Made by a program: the position numbers and the translations under genes
NCBI RefSeq assembly: GCF_000499845.2
Contig: NC_023756.2
Location: 36,711,880-36,775,879, forward strand
Direction: 5' to 3'
Length of the DNA: 64,000 nt
Source: Phaseolus vulgaris
Lineage: Eukaryota; Streptophyta; Magnoliopsida; Fabales; Fabaceae
Notes under the pieces: generated by a model
Database searches by the model: none
What the model saw: only the letters and a program-made list of their open reading frames with translations
What the model was told of the DNA's origin: nothing
Shown here: one piece after another, positions 1 through 11,459 of the stretch
Layout: the number at the start of each line of letters is the position of its first letter
Numbering within the stretch: position 1 is the stretch's first letter

Positions 1-2212
1 CTTGCACTAAGTCGACCGGCAGGATCACCTCCCAAAACCCTATCAGAGCGTAAGAAGTTATTTCCTAAATGAGTACAACTTTCTAATGTCAATTTTTGAT
101 ATAATTCATGCAACTTAAATGTTTAAATCAAGTATATCTGAGACTTATCAAAATATAAAGTAAACACTAGTTTGTATATTTAATTGATTTATGATATTTT
201 AAAATGTTATGTATTGTATGGAAATGGTTATTGAGAATGATGAAATTTGTATGAAATTGAGGTCATACATTTGGGATATTGTGTGAGTTCTATCTTGTAA
301 TAGAGATAACCTAGCTTCATTGATGGTCTAAGTCCCACAAACTAAGATATTAGGTAGTAAGAAACTAATGAAGGAGTTCTTACACACCATAACCACTTCT
401 AGATACACAACTTAGGTTGTAATGAACTTGCCATAATATTTTCTTTTAGGTTCACTTGTAAATCTAAGTCTTAGGTATTGGACCAAATGTTGTTCTCTGA
501 TAGGACTTACTTAAAATGATCCTTCTAAAAGATGCCAATCGATATTCCGCCTTTTGAATACCATTGATTTTATAGATTCATTTATGGTCTATATTGATGT
601 TACATGGTTTGTATTTGAAAGAGATTGAATGATTGTGATGTGTAGATTGAAATGTTTTTTCTAATATATACTTCTTCTTATGTTTAAAATTTATTTGAAT
701 AGCTTACTTTTGCATGTCTTTTTTATTTTGTGAACTACGATGACAGTACTAAGTATACGAGTATATACAGATGTAAGTGCAAAATCATATGGAAGACAAT
801 AAACTTTATTAGACTTATTCTTGTGAATATCTTGTATATATTTAATGCTTTATGTATGCATACGAGTATTTTGAAATACTTTTATGCCTTGAATTCACTG
901 TATGGTGTTAAATCAACCGTAAAAAGAATAATTAAAATGTCAAATATAATAAAAAAACTAAACCAAAAAAAAAATGTCATTATCAATCATTGTTAGAAAA
1001 TAAAGTTGTGGTAAACATTTTAAAAAATTATTTTATTTATTGACATTCATTTTGGACAATTAACTTACTGAAACATATTTAAATAATAAAAAAAATCCAA
1101 AGATCGATTTTTAAAATTCTAAAATAATAGTAAAAAAAAATTCAGTGTTAGTTCCCAATACAGCATAAAGACAATATGTATGTAATTATTTGATTATCAT
1201 GAATAAATTCAAACAACTTACTATATTTTTTATGGTATTATTAAAGTGTTTCAGGTGATATATATATATATATAATGTTTTCATTATATTATAAGGTATC
1301 CACATGTTAGAAAATTCATAATAGTAAACTCCATGGTAAGTTTGATTCACTTAATACAAATACTTAACCATTTGCACTAAATTTTAAACGGAGACTAAAC
1401 TTTGTTTAATGTGCACATCAATAATATTTAATGTAAATAAAATAGTACAATAGAAATATATAATATCAGTATTATATGTAACTTACTTCTATGATCAATT
1501 TAAACTTTTTTTCATAGTTTCTTCTAAAATATATCGTATTAATGACCTATAGTTTAATTTCTAAAATGATTATAATTTAATTTCTAAAATTATTATAGTT
1601 TAATTTCTAAAATTATAAATAAACTAGTGAGTTAATAAGTTAGTTACTACTAGGAAATAAATAAATTAATTACTCAACTATATTTTTTTTATTCCTAGGT
1701 TTTAGATTTCAATTTTAAAAATCTAAAAGACATCCATTTGTACTAATAAATTAATTATTAAAATTAATTTTAATTTTCAAATTTTAAATTTATACATCTA
1801 ATTAACACATTAACACAGTTTCAATATCAAGACTAATTAAGTAATAAGAATTTAAGGGACATATTAATGCTTTGTTCTGATTGAAATATCTGAAAACATA
1901 TATCAAATTCAAAAACAAACGAGAGGTTTAAACTATTGTACTCAAAGAAGAACAAAAGTTGTAACACCCTTTTTTACTCTCTAACCTATTGTGTTTGTTC
2001 TAAAACATCCACATTTGGTGAATTTGAAGGTTTCATGTACACAAATTTTATATTTTGTTTTAGCTAAGTGAAAACTTTTGAACGTCTATTACCTAGAAGT
2101 GGAGTTCTGAACTAAAATTGAGAACTTGAGAACATAGTCAACACTGATTTAAAGAGTTTGAAAGGGCAGAACAATATTAAATAAGAAAATATTTTGTATA
2201 TTCTACAACAAG
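1..2212. other. AT-rich intergenic DNA, no gene seen
   Basis: This stretch is AT-rich and full of short homopolymers and simple repeats, including a short TA run near 1259-1276. The only open frame of note (730-996) has a low-complexity composition and no recognisable domain or exon signals, so I do not call it a gene. Nothing here resembles the repeat families found in the rest of the window. Confidence 0.6.
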
Positions 2213-3133
2213 TGATGTGATTCCAATAGCACAATATGAATGATTCTTGACATTCTTAGGAATCAACTTGAGTTGGATATGAGATAGGCACTTTTTCATA
2301 GAATTGGATCAAGGTTCTATGTTCAAGAACTCACCAAGACTAGTACCAAAACCCAAACTCACATGGATGATCCATGTATTGTCAAATTGAACCAAAAACA
2401 GCAACTAGAATTGAAGAAGAAGCAAAGATGAACTGCAGAAATTAAATGACCGAAGCAAAACTCAAAGGAAATAGAAATACCGAACTGAAAATGCAAGAAC
2501 AACAAGGTAAGACATGAACATAAAAAGAGAAGGAAGGAAGGAGAAGAGAAAGCTCATGAAGATGGAGGAATGGTTGGATGAACACGTCACTTAGAGGATG
2601 GAGACTCCAAGATAAGTGTGCTATGCCGCCACTTGAGGTAACCATGAACTCTCAAGATAAGACTAAGTGATGAAGGCACAAAGCTCTCCAATTCTCTCTC
2701 AAATTGAGTAGAGTTTCTCTAATACCAAATTCAAATCTGAATTTTACAAGAGACCACACCTCTATTTATAATGTGAGGGTGCTGGAAAATAGGTGGGAAA
2801 ATTCAAATAAAACTCATTTGAAATTCCCACCAAAAACAAGTCACATGGGAGGTGTGACCTTTTTCTACTATGACACCTCCTAAAAACTACACCTACACCA
2901 CTCTCCTAAGTCACATGGACAATGTGACTTTATTTTACATATTCACACTCCTTTATTTAATATCCACACCTCCTAAAACTATACAAGAGTAATTCAAAGC
3001 TTGGCCTTGCACCTCATGGGATGGACTTGGGCTTTTTTTGGGCTTTGAGAAGACTAGAAGGAAGAACTTCAAATGTGAAGGCGAATGTCCTCTTCCTTCA
3101 TTAATAAAAGCCTCCTTTATTTGATTCTCATCA
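2213..3133 (-). mobile_element. Solo LTR of Ty3/gypsy family X (TGATG...CATCA)
   Basis: A 921-bp LTR lies in minus orientation. It starts TGATGTGATTCC and ends TTCTCATCA, so its termini form the short inverted repeat TGATG/CATCA. The flanks are ACAAG on the left and ACTAG on the right, a 5-bp target-site duplication with one mismatch. It matches the LTRs at 18624-19657, 45127-46163, 46974-47990 and 49119-50105 over most of its length. A TATA-like box on the minus strand lies near 2763-2770 (plus-strand ctatttataat). No internal retrotransposon sequence adjoins it, so it is best read as a solo LTR left by LTR-LTR recombination. Confidence 0.85.
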
Positions 3134-3489
3134 ACTAGTGTTTGATGTATGTACTGGTATTTGCAATATATAGTGTTGTAAACGTCTAACCATATTTTGT
3201 TTTACTTTCTAAGAGTTCTTAATTTTTAATGATCAATTTAGTAGATGATCTCATGATCTAAAAATTATTTGATGAGACGTTTCATAATCAATATTTATTT
3301 TCTATTGGATTATCATAAGAGAATTATATACATAAATATATTTTTATTCAATACTTACATCCTTATACACAAGTATTTACATATTATTTGTTTCTATTGT
3401 ATTACACAGGACATTATAAATTTATTTTGTTACATATTGTCCTTAATTTTGGAATCACATTATTTTTACATTATCCATCTTTGGTAGTA
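3134..3489. other. AT-rich spacer, no gene seen
   Basis: This is AT-rich DNA between the solo LTR and the CA-rich minisatellite. An open frame at 3269-3487 is composed of Ile, Phe, Tyr and Leu runs expected from AT-rich noise and has no recognisable motif. Confidence 0.5.
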
Positions 3490-4092
3490 ATACTACATCA
3501 CACACACACACAACACACAACACACACAACGCACACACACACTAGAAGAAAGTGATTTATTGTGCATGAAATTAAGGTCTTTCCAATCAATTTCTTTTTA
3601 CACAGAACACACAACACAAAACACACACACAACACAAAATAAAAAAGTATTTTATTGTACGTGAATATAAGGTCTTTCTAGTAAATTCTATTTTACACAC
3701 AACACACACACGCACACAACACACACACGCACACATGACACTCACACATAGACACACAATAAGAAAGTATTTTATTGTGTGTGAAATTAAGTTCTTTCTA
3801 GACAATTCTTTTTTACACACACACATCACACATCACACTACACAACACACAACACACACACACACATCACACATCACACTACACAACACACAACACACAC
3901 ACACACAACACACACACACTCACACACACAACACACACACACACGCATAACACACATACAATAAGAAAGTATTTTATTGTGCGTGAAATTAAGGTTTTTC
4001 TAGTCAATTCTTTTCTACACACAAAAGACGCACACAATAAGAAAGTTTTTTATAATGCATGAAATTAAGGTCTTTTTAGTCAAATCCTTTTT
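3490..4092. repeat. Compound minisatellite: (CA)n tracts alternating with a ~60-bp unit
   Basis: Five diverged copies of a unit of about 60 bp, with the core AAGTATTTTATTGTG followed by GAAATTAAGGTCTTTCTAG, begin near 3548, 3641, 3760, 3961 and 4037. They are separated by CA-rich tracts of variable length, the longest at about 3815-3955. The tracts mix (CA)n with CAACA and CATCA interruptions. Open frames here on both strands encode only His/Thr or Val/Cys runs and are artefacts. The array should be length-polymorphic. Confidence 0.85.
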
Positions 4093-4731
4093 ACCCTTTT
4101 CTATATTAATTGCATGCAAATTTTTATATTTATTGTGCTGGTCTCTTCTTCTAAGACATAATCCATGTTATATTCATATATAATTATAAATTCATGTTTG
4201 AAGAGAATATGGTGTTAATTATGCATATAATTTAATTGGTTCTTTAGAGGACGTTGGATTTTTCAACAACCATTTTAGAGCAAAATTTCTAAATTCTTTA
4301 TAAATCCTTTTAATCAATCATTGATTGATGTTAATATAAACTTTAATTTGATCAACAATTAATCAAAATGAATCAATTTAGAGTTATTTAACATAAGTAC
4401 TACATGTACCCAATTTTTTTTTTTAAAAGAAAAAACCTAATCAATAAATAATTTAAATTGTTTCAAAAAATTTGTCTATAATCAATTCATTGATTATACT
4501 AAGTAACTCTTTAATTTGGGACATAATTATTTTGATTATATTTTTGTAGTTATATTTTGTTATCATTACTATAAAAGGTTAATTTAAACTTCTATACGAT
4601 GGTATAACAATTGATATAGGGTACAATTGTTGTAGTTTATCTATTTGCATAAAGTCTTTAACAAAATAACCAAAGTAGGTCGTAGCTGGAAAAGGTAGAA
4701 GCATGTTAGTTTGTGCAGGAAACAAATACAA
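4093..4731. other. AT-rich spacer, no gene seen
   Basis: AT-rich DNA lies between the minisatellite and the first copy of the composite repeat block. I see no coding frame, RNA gene or element boundary in it. Confidence 0.5.
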
Positions 4732-5689
4732 TTTTAACCTACATTAGTAGACTTCATAGCACATATTGTTTGGATGCCCAAACTTTTTAGTAATTTAAAT
4801 AACATCGTCTTTATTCATACTAAGAAACTCTTCCATATTGACTTATTTATCCAATACTTATATAGTACATTTCTTCATGAAGTTGTTCTCCAAATGTGAA
4901 GAAATATTTTAAACAAGATAAAAAAATCCTTTCTCTAAAGCATGTTTATCTATCTTTCCATAGACACCAAATTCCTCCACCCCATTTTCAATATTGGTAT
5001 GTACCCTCTCTGATATTTTCACCACCTTATGTCGCGCATCACTTTTCATTATTTTTTATATCAGTTCCAATTTTGTACCTCTGCTCTCTTTTATTTATTT
5101 ATTCCCTAAAGTATCTTCATTTAATCAAGTCTCCCAACCCTCTTGTATTTATATTTATTATATTTATTTATTCCCTTCCTATCCCTTGGTCTCTCATTCT
5201 CTGTATTTTTGCTTTGCTTATTCTGTTGAAAGATTTGTATAAAACGTGGTGAAATCAATATTTTAAAATTGAAAAAGAAAAAAATAAAAGAAGGTTATGA
5301 TTTATTGCTTGTGTTAAAGAAAAAATGTTTTCAAAGAAATAAAAAGATTTTCTTTTGACCTAAAGTCCAAGAGATAGTATCGTTAGAGTCAATCATAGCA
5401 CTTAAAATATTGTCCACTTTGAAGGTCGTTGCTCCGTCAGAGTTTTGTCCTTAAAACGCATCTTGGTGGATTGGAGGAGGGAGGAATATATAAACTGTTA
5501 TTCACCTCGAATTTTAAAAAATGTGAGACTATATTGACGATACCGTAACAGATTTTTAAGTTATAAATTTGTATACTATTAACCTTTTTCATGTGCACAC
5601 TCTATGAAAACAATAAGTTTTGATCATATGCTAGCTACCAATTTAGTTATATTTAAATTATTCATCCGTTACCAATTTAATTGTTTGAA

Positions 5690-6560
5690 TGAGAGTATAT
5701 TAAGTGTTTCCAAATTTAGAGAACATCTTTTGTGTGATGGATTTTTGAAAAATTATACAACATGGACGTGGCATGGTGAATTCTTAGACTTGCGAAGTGT
5801 GCGTGGAGCTTCAGAGGAAGTTGATTTTTCAATGGTTGATAGATTGGAGGACATGATTCGTGTTGTGGGAGCATAATCTTTAGCTTATGCAGTTTTCGAA
5901 AATATGTTTAATGAGGCAAAGACTCCTTTGTATCCTGGTTCAACTAACTTCACACCATTATCATCAGTGTTAAGGTTGATGAATTTGGAGGCAATGAATG
6001 GATGGACCGAAAAAAGCTTTGCAGAATTGCTCCAATTGCTTAAGGACATGCTTCCAAAAGGAATTACATTACCCAATTGAAATTATGAGGCCAAAAAAAT
6101 ACTTTGTCCGATGGGTATGGAATATAAAAAAAATACATTCATATCCTAACGATTGTATATTTTACAGATATGAGTATGAAAGTTTAAGAAGATTTCCCAG
6201 GTGTGATTTGTCACGTTATAAGGTTAAAGTTGGTCAGAAAGATGAAATTGATGAATTCACAAATGAAGGTCCTTCTCCTAAGGTCGTTTGGTATCTTCCA
6301 ATAATTCCAAGGCTTAAGCGTTTGTTTGTAAATTCAGATGACACTAAAAACCTTAGGTGGCATGCAGATAATAGAAAATGTGATGGACTACTTCGTCATC
6401 TAGCTGATTCTTTGCAATGGAAGAAGATTGATAAAGAATTTCCTGAATTTGGAAAGAATCAAGAAACTTAATACTTCAATTGGCTACTAATGGAATGAAG
6501 CCCTTTGGAAATTTAAGTAGTAGTCATAGTTCATGGCCTGTTTTGTTATGAATCACATTC
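5690..6560 (+). pseudogene. CACTA TNP2-type transposase, N-terminal fragment (copy 1)
   Basis: The plus strand encodes a broken stretch of a CACTA (En/Spm) TNP2 transposase. Recognisable blocks are REHLLCDGFLKNYTTWTWHGE near 5715-5780, MNGWTEKSFAELLQLLKDML near 5995-6055, the Cys-rich stretch CPNDCIFYRYEYESLRR near 6145-6190, VWYLPIIPRLKRLF near 6285-6330 and the NLRWHADNRKCDGLLRH block near 6350-6400. In-frame stops occur near 5875 and 6078, and the frame shifts between blocks. The catalytic DDE half that should follow is absent, and similarity ends near 6560 at a spacer repeat also found at 17245-17320. The homologous fragment at 54385-55210 carries different breaks. It is a non-functional fragment, and I see no terminal repeats for it. 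Confidence 0.8.
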
Positions 6561-6659
6561 AATTCATTGATTCTGTACTGAATACGGTAATCCTAACTTG
6601 ATCATAATAGCATTTTAAATATTATTTTTTACTTACACTTCACTATTAAGTCAGTCATC

Positions 6660-7525
6660 TCAGCATCCTAGGCAAGGCCCCACCAAACTTCAGAAGGACC
6701 TCAATAGAAGAAGAATTGGACACAGGCCAGAGCATCAGATGTTCCTTTTTCTGGTCTTTTTAAACGAAAAGTTTATGTAAATAAATTGGGCTAACTTTGG
6801 GGGTACAAATAGAAGAATAAGCTAGAGTAGGGTGTGTTTAGTAATTTGAGTAAAGTGTGCTTAGTAATTTGGGCTTGTGCCAAGCCCACCTTTAATGACA
6901 TGTGCACTTAGGTTTAGGCTTTCTTTGACCTACCTTCTAGAAGGTTTCTCACAAATTACACCCCTACCCCTCTCACTTTTGCTCCGCAAGTAACTCTCCT
7001 ATTATATAAAGGGTGTTTTGCCTCATGTATTTTGACACTTGAATTTGAAATAGAAAGGAAACTTTGCAGGAGTGGTTAGGGAGCTTTGTCTCCTATAAAT
7101 TGGGTTTTATCTTGCATGTTTGTACACTTCAAGTGGCGGTTGTTCACCATTTATCTTGGAGTCTCCTCCCCCTCAAAGTGGCGTGATTCATTATTCCATA
7201 AGCATCTCTTAATCTCTTCACTTTTGTGTTTTTGTTTCCTTTTCCTTACGCCATTCTTCCATACTTTTATTCATTTAATTTGGCTTTCTTTATCATCTTA
7301 TGCTTCTTTTCATATCTTTTATTTCCGCACCTTCATCGTCATAATCACCATACTTGTGTTTTTTCTTTACCCTCTAGAAGTGCACCTTCACACTTACTTA
7401 AGCACTTGGTTAAGTTTGTGTTCAGTGCAAATATTATTTGGGTTTATCCCCTTAATTGCTAATCTCAAAAGTCAAAAAGAAAGAGTAACCCATAAAATGT
7501 ACAATCCTATAATCAACTCACATCA
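6660..7525 (+). mobile_element. Ty3/gypsy LTR of block element (5' LTR, copy 1; left edge approximate)
   Basis: The right edge is set by the sequence AATCAACTCACATCA ending at 7525, which recurs at 15144, 56207 and 57277, always as the end of the same repeat. A TATA box (TATTATATAAAG) lies near 7003, at a sensible distance from the right end for an LTR promoter. The left edge could not be fixed. A gag reading frame of the same element begins at 8476 after a leader of about 950 bp. Open frames at 7086-7559 and 7226-7462 are artefacts of pyrimidine-rich LTR sequence. Confidence 0.6.
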
Positions 7526-8475
7526 TGTGGAATTCAGAGCATGGTTATCTTCTGCTTAATTGCTTTTGAGTTGATTTCTGCCCTTAATTTTCAGCACATT
7601 TCAATTATTGCTTTTATCTTTAAGCAATTTTAATCCCGCCTTTAAATTCTTGTTATTTACAATTCTGTCTTTTTATTCATTAAGCACTTTAAATTTTGCT
7701 TTTGAATTATTTTGTGTCATTTTTTCCCCTTACCTCTTTTGTTTGAACCTTATGTTCTTAGTGTTCTAGGAGTCTTTCCATCCATTCTACTTATTTTGCT
7801 TTTAATTGTGAAGAACTAAAAGCGCCTAGAAATTGTTTAAGTGGTAGTTGATTTAATTCCAAACAAAGAAGTCAAGTGATCATATGAATTGAATCCAATT
7901 CTCTTTGTGAAAATTTGAAAGTAATGTAAAAAAAATATGCATGTCAGTAATGTAGAATTATTGAATCCATAAAAACAAAGACAAAAGAAACAATTTGAGG
8001 AATTCACTTTTCAAGATTAAAATATTAAGATGATTCTTTTTATGTGGCAAATTGTTTTAACATGTGTGGAACTTAATCCTTCTTACATTTACAATTTCTA
8101 AGAAAATTAAAAATTTCATAGTTAAAAATGAAAGTAAGTTTCTTTGAGTCTTCATAACTGCTTTTAATGTTTGTCTTGTTACGTTTTGTCATCCTCTAAA
8201 TTGTAAATTGGTTTAGCTTTCTTTCATTTATCTTTTCTTGCTTGTCTTCAAATCTTTCTTTAGTTTTGTTGGGGGTTCTTTGGTGAGAGAGTGATAAGAG
8301 CTTTGACCTCTTTCACTTGAAGTTTTTCTACAAAGTGTAGACCTTTTGAAGTTCAAATCTACCTTGAGTGAATTAAATTTTGTTCCATCCTTTACTAAAT
8401 AGTCGAGTGATACACGTGAGTGAGTGCATTAAATTGTTATTTTCACTAATTGTTTGCTTTCTTTTGTGCAAAATT

Positions 8476-8780
8476 ATGACTCATTGGTCTTCGGGAGAGT
8501 CTTTAAAGCCACAATCTCCTTAAAAGGCACATCTTTTAGGGGAGCTTGCAGATGCCAAGAGGAGCTAGACCCACAAAGAAGAGGAGTTGAGACAACTAGT
8601 GGAGAGAATGCAAAGGCTAGAAGATACTCAAAAGAGACTAGCTAGAGAAAGGAGGCAGGAACCTAGATGCACTACAAGGTATCATATGCACTAGGAGAGT
8701 AAAGAAGAAGAAGAAGAAGAAGAAGAAGAAGAAGAAGAAGAAGAAGAAGAAGAAGAATGGAGAATGCAAAATGTGGAAAC
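8476..8780 (+). pseudogene. Ty3/gypsy gag, first half (copy 1), split by insertion
   Basis: A gag frame starts at the ATG at 8476 (the intact-looking counterpart in copy 2 starts at 56669). It encodes a charged coiled-coil region (DAKRSLVHKGEELRQLVER in the copy-2 version), then an acidic run made by the GAA repeat at 8700-8757. The frame is interrupted by stops and frameshifts. At 8780 it is cut by the solo LTR at 8781-14812. The gag continues at 14813 after the duplicated GAAAC. Gag would form the retrotransposon particle; this copy is dead. Confidence 0.7.
8700..8757 (+). repeat. (GAA)n microsatellite
   Basis: About 19 uninterrupted AAG/GAA triplets lie inside the gag fragment and encode a poly-Glu run. 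The homologous position in the second block copy (about 56894-56933) has about 13 triplets, so the array has changed length since the duplication. Confidence 0.95.
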
Positions 8781-9204
8781 TGTTGAAGAAGGATGAAGCT
8801 TTTTCTCTACCTAGTTTTAGTGTGTGTTTGATGTAGAAAATAGCTAGTGTGCTTTGAAGTTTGTAATGGGTTTAGATGATCTTGTATTTAGGCTTGTGTA
8901 TATGTAAGGTTGCCTTTTGCTACATGACATGCCCTAGATGCCTAGTCAAGGTTAGATCAAGCACTTGAAGTGGTTAAAGGTTTTTCAAAAAGCTTTTTAG
9001 AGTTTTCTCAAAAATCAGGATACTGCACAAAAATAAATCTGTTTCTCTGTAAAAGAATAGGTTTATTTTTGGTTTGCTGAAAGGATTTTCGAAAGTTGCT
9101 TAGGGCACCAAAGGTACAACCCAGTCAGTTATTTCAGTTAGCTGAGTTGGCAGTTTTCCTAAAATAAATCTGTTTAGTTTTACACTGACACTAGTGCAGA
9201 TATG

Positions 9205-9360
9205 TAAAACAAATGCGGCTATTTTAAATTTACAAATGCGGTCATAGAACCGCATTTGATCAGCACGCATTCGTAAATCTGGCATTTACAAATGCGGTCA
9301 TATAACCGCATTCATAAATCACATTTACAAATGCGGTCATTTACCAAGACCGCATTTGTA
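9205..9360. repeat. Subterminal repeats of CACTA 1 (left end)
   Basis: At least seven copies of the 10-bp motif ACAAATGCGG, or its complement CCGCATTTGT with small variations, occur in both orientations within about 170 bp of the left terminus. In characterised CACTA elements such arrays are binding sites for the TnpA protein. The same motif recurs at the right end (about 13585-13720), which ties the two ends to one element. Confidence 0.85.
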
Positions 9361-9526
9361 AATAGTGCTTTTTTTTTTAAAGTTCACTCTGTTTTGTGCA
9401 GAAACCATATATTTAAATAACCTGCATAATGATCAAACCCAGCCAGACAAATACAGAAATGTAGTAATCAATTGAAATCATCAAAATGTACATTTACAAG
9501 TGATCAAATTACATATAATAAAACCA

Positions 9527-11341
9527 CTATTGTTTACCTATGCTAGAGTTATAAAAATTAATGAAATATGTGGACCAAGAATCTCTAACATATGAAATGC
9601 CTTCCTCACTCATTGGTGTTTCTTCTGTGAATAACTGCATTGCAAAGTTGACATAAATTAGTTTTTAGATATATATATGTTCAAGAATTATAAAAATGAT
9701 TTAACATATACCTCTTTCCAACCAGTTTTAACACCTAGTCTTATAATGGTAATCATCCATTGCATAATGTAATAGCCACACTCATAGCTTCCTGGTTGTT
9801 TATTACACTATAATTCAATAAAAAGTAATATGTTAGTATATTGATAAACAATGATAATAGAGAAAGAAAAAAATTACAAACCTTTACTCTTATGTAGTTC
9901 AAATTATTTGAACTGGATCGACCTTTTAGGATGTTATATCCACGCCATGAACTGGTTAATACAAAAAACCTCGTTAGTAGATGGTTAATTAGTAACATAC
10001 AAAGTTAAGTTTATACTATACTTACGTATCAATGATATCCTTAAATTTTGTGGGCATCTTCTTGTGTAGGGAACAAAACCACACAGCAGTCTTATCAACC
10101 ATTGATAAGACAAGTAACTGCCAATGATGCCTATATGATCAATGAAAAGAGTTAGTAAATATTTAAAACATGAAATAATAATAATTGATGACATATAATT
10201 AAACTTACTCATTAATATAAGGGCATAAATAAATTTGTTTTCCCTCTTTTTCCAGGATGTTAGTGATGTATGCTTGAGTCTCAGTTGAGTTTGGTCCAAC
10301 GGGATTAGTATATGCAGGATCTAAGAATCCATACATATTTTCCTTCCCCTCAGTGATACAGACTCTATGCAAAAACCTACAAGTTTTTAGTTAAAGCATA
10401 ATCAATAATAATTTAACATAAAGTAAATTGAATAATAGGTAAAGATACTTACATCATAAAAAATTGAATTATACTTATATTGAGCTCCTGTTTCCCATAT
10501 ATAAATTCTGATAAATCTGTGTTGTAAATCATCAGTTGCAGTTCAGTGTTTATTTGAAAAAATGTATTATCCCACGGAACTGTAAAAGGATCATTGCCAA
10601 TCTGACTAGCAATGATCCATGAGCTTTCCTATACCCCGAACGAGACATAACGTGCGGGGTAAGATTCTTCAAAGCTATCTCTTGAGCTTTCTTCCGACGA
10701 TCCTGTCATAATTGAAATAAACAAACTGAAGTAAATAAGATAAACTTATTAATGTTATATAAACAAAAAAGTTACTTCACTTACCATCCAAGCCTCATTT
10801 TCACGGCTTTCTCTAAAAAGACGCCATGTCTCTTCATCAATATGTTGGTACTTTAAACATGGATTTTCGTCTTTAAGGTCGCCAAAAATGTATCTCGAAG
10901 TCAGTCTTGACTTAAAGGTACGAAATTTAAGTGCGATATTGGATAATATCTTTGATCGAAGCGGTTCCACATCAGGAATGTCAAAGTTTGCCTGGAAAAT
11001 AACATCATCAAATTAAAATTAATTAATCAATATTAAAAAGCATTATATGATAACAATAATAATGTAAAGCTTACCAGAACATCCTCCCATAGCATGTTCC
11101 GATCAACCTCTGAAACCTCATCCCATGAATTAATCAAAATGGAGAGCCTCTCACGAGAAACAACTCCAAGATAGCTCATAAACTCATCTGCCTTAGGACC
11201 AAAAGCCACTCCAGTGTTGACGTCAATGTCAACATGTGTCTTCTCACCAGCAGCACGTCTCAATGCAAGACGCTTCAATCTAGTAGGTCCTCTACTGCCT
11301 CGTCCAAATCGAGGTCTGTCTGGAGTCTGGTCGTCATCCAT
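9527..11341 (-). pseudogene. CACTA-borne gene with ULP1-like (C48) cysteine protease domain, one frameshift
   Basis: Eight exons with GT-AG introns can be traced on the minus strand: 11341-11075, 10991-10785, 10702-10453, 10376-10209, 10130-10026, 9951-9882, 9807-9712 and 9634-9527. Phases agree throughout except in exon 3, where one base seems to be missing in an A run near 10625, giving about 423 residues if ignored. The first two exons resemble the N-terminal part of plant CACTA TnpA/Transposase_24 proteins (LKRLALRRAAGEK; FRTFKSRLTSRYIFG). Exons 4-8 match the C48 ULP1 fold: MYGFLDP, HHWQLLVL with the catalytic His, and QPGSYECGYYIMQWM with the active-site Gln and Cys. The place of the usual catalytic Asp (DSL in cellular ULP1) reads CSL. 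Such domains cleave SUMO-like modifiers in cells; here the function is unknown. It follows the TNP2 remnant in the same orientation. Confidence 0.82.
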
Positions 11342-11459
11342 GTCTCTGTTAAAAAAATTAGGTAACAAACATTAGTTAATGTGCATCGAATTAAAATCAT
11401 AAAAAAATAATACAAAAAATTCTAAATGTTTATTTACATGTTGCATGTGGGTTGAATGT

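Noticed and set aside
730..996. 88-codon open frame in AT-rich DNA
   Set aside because: AT-rich composition, no motif, no splice or promoter context that supports a gene.
3587..3950. Open frames in the CA-rich array
   Set aside because: They encode only His/Thr or Cys/Val repeats produced by the simple repeat.
4896..5252. 118-codon frame rich in Phe, Leu and Ile, also weakly present at 53525-53794
   Set aside because: It looks like membrane protein sequence but comes from a pyrimidine-rich tract. The frame is not preserved between the two block copies.
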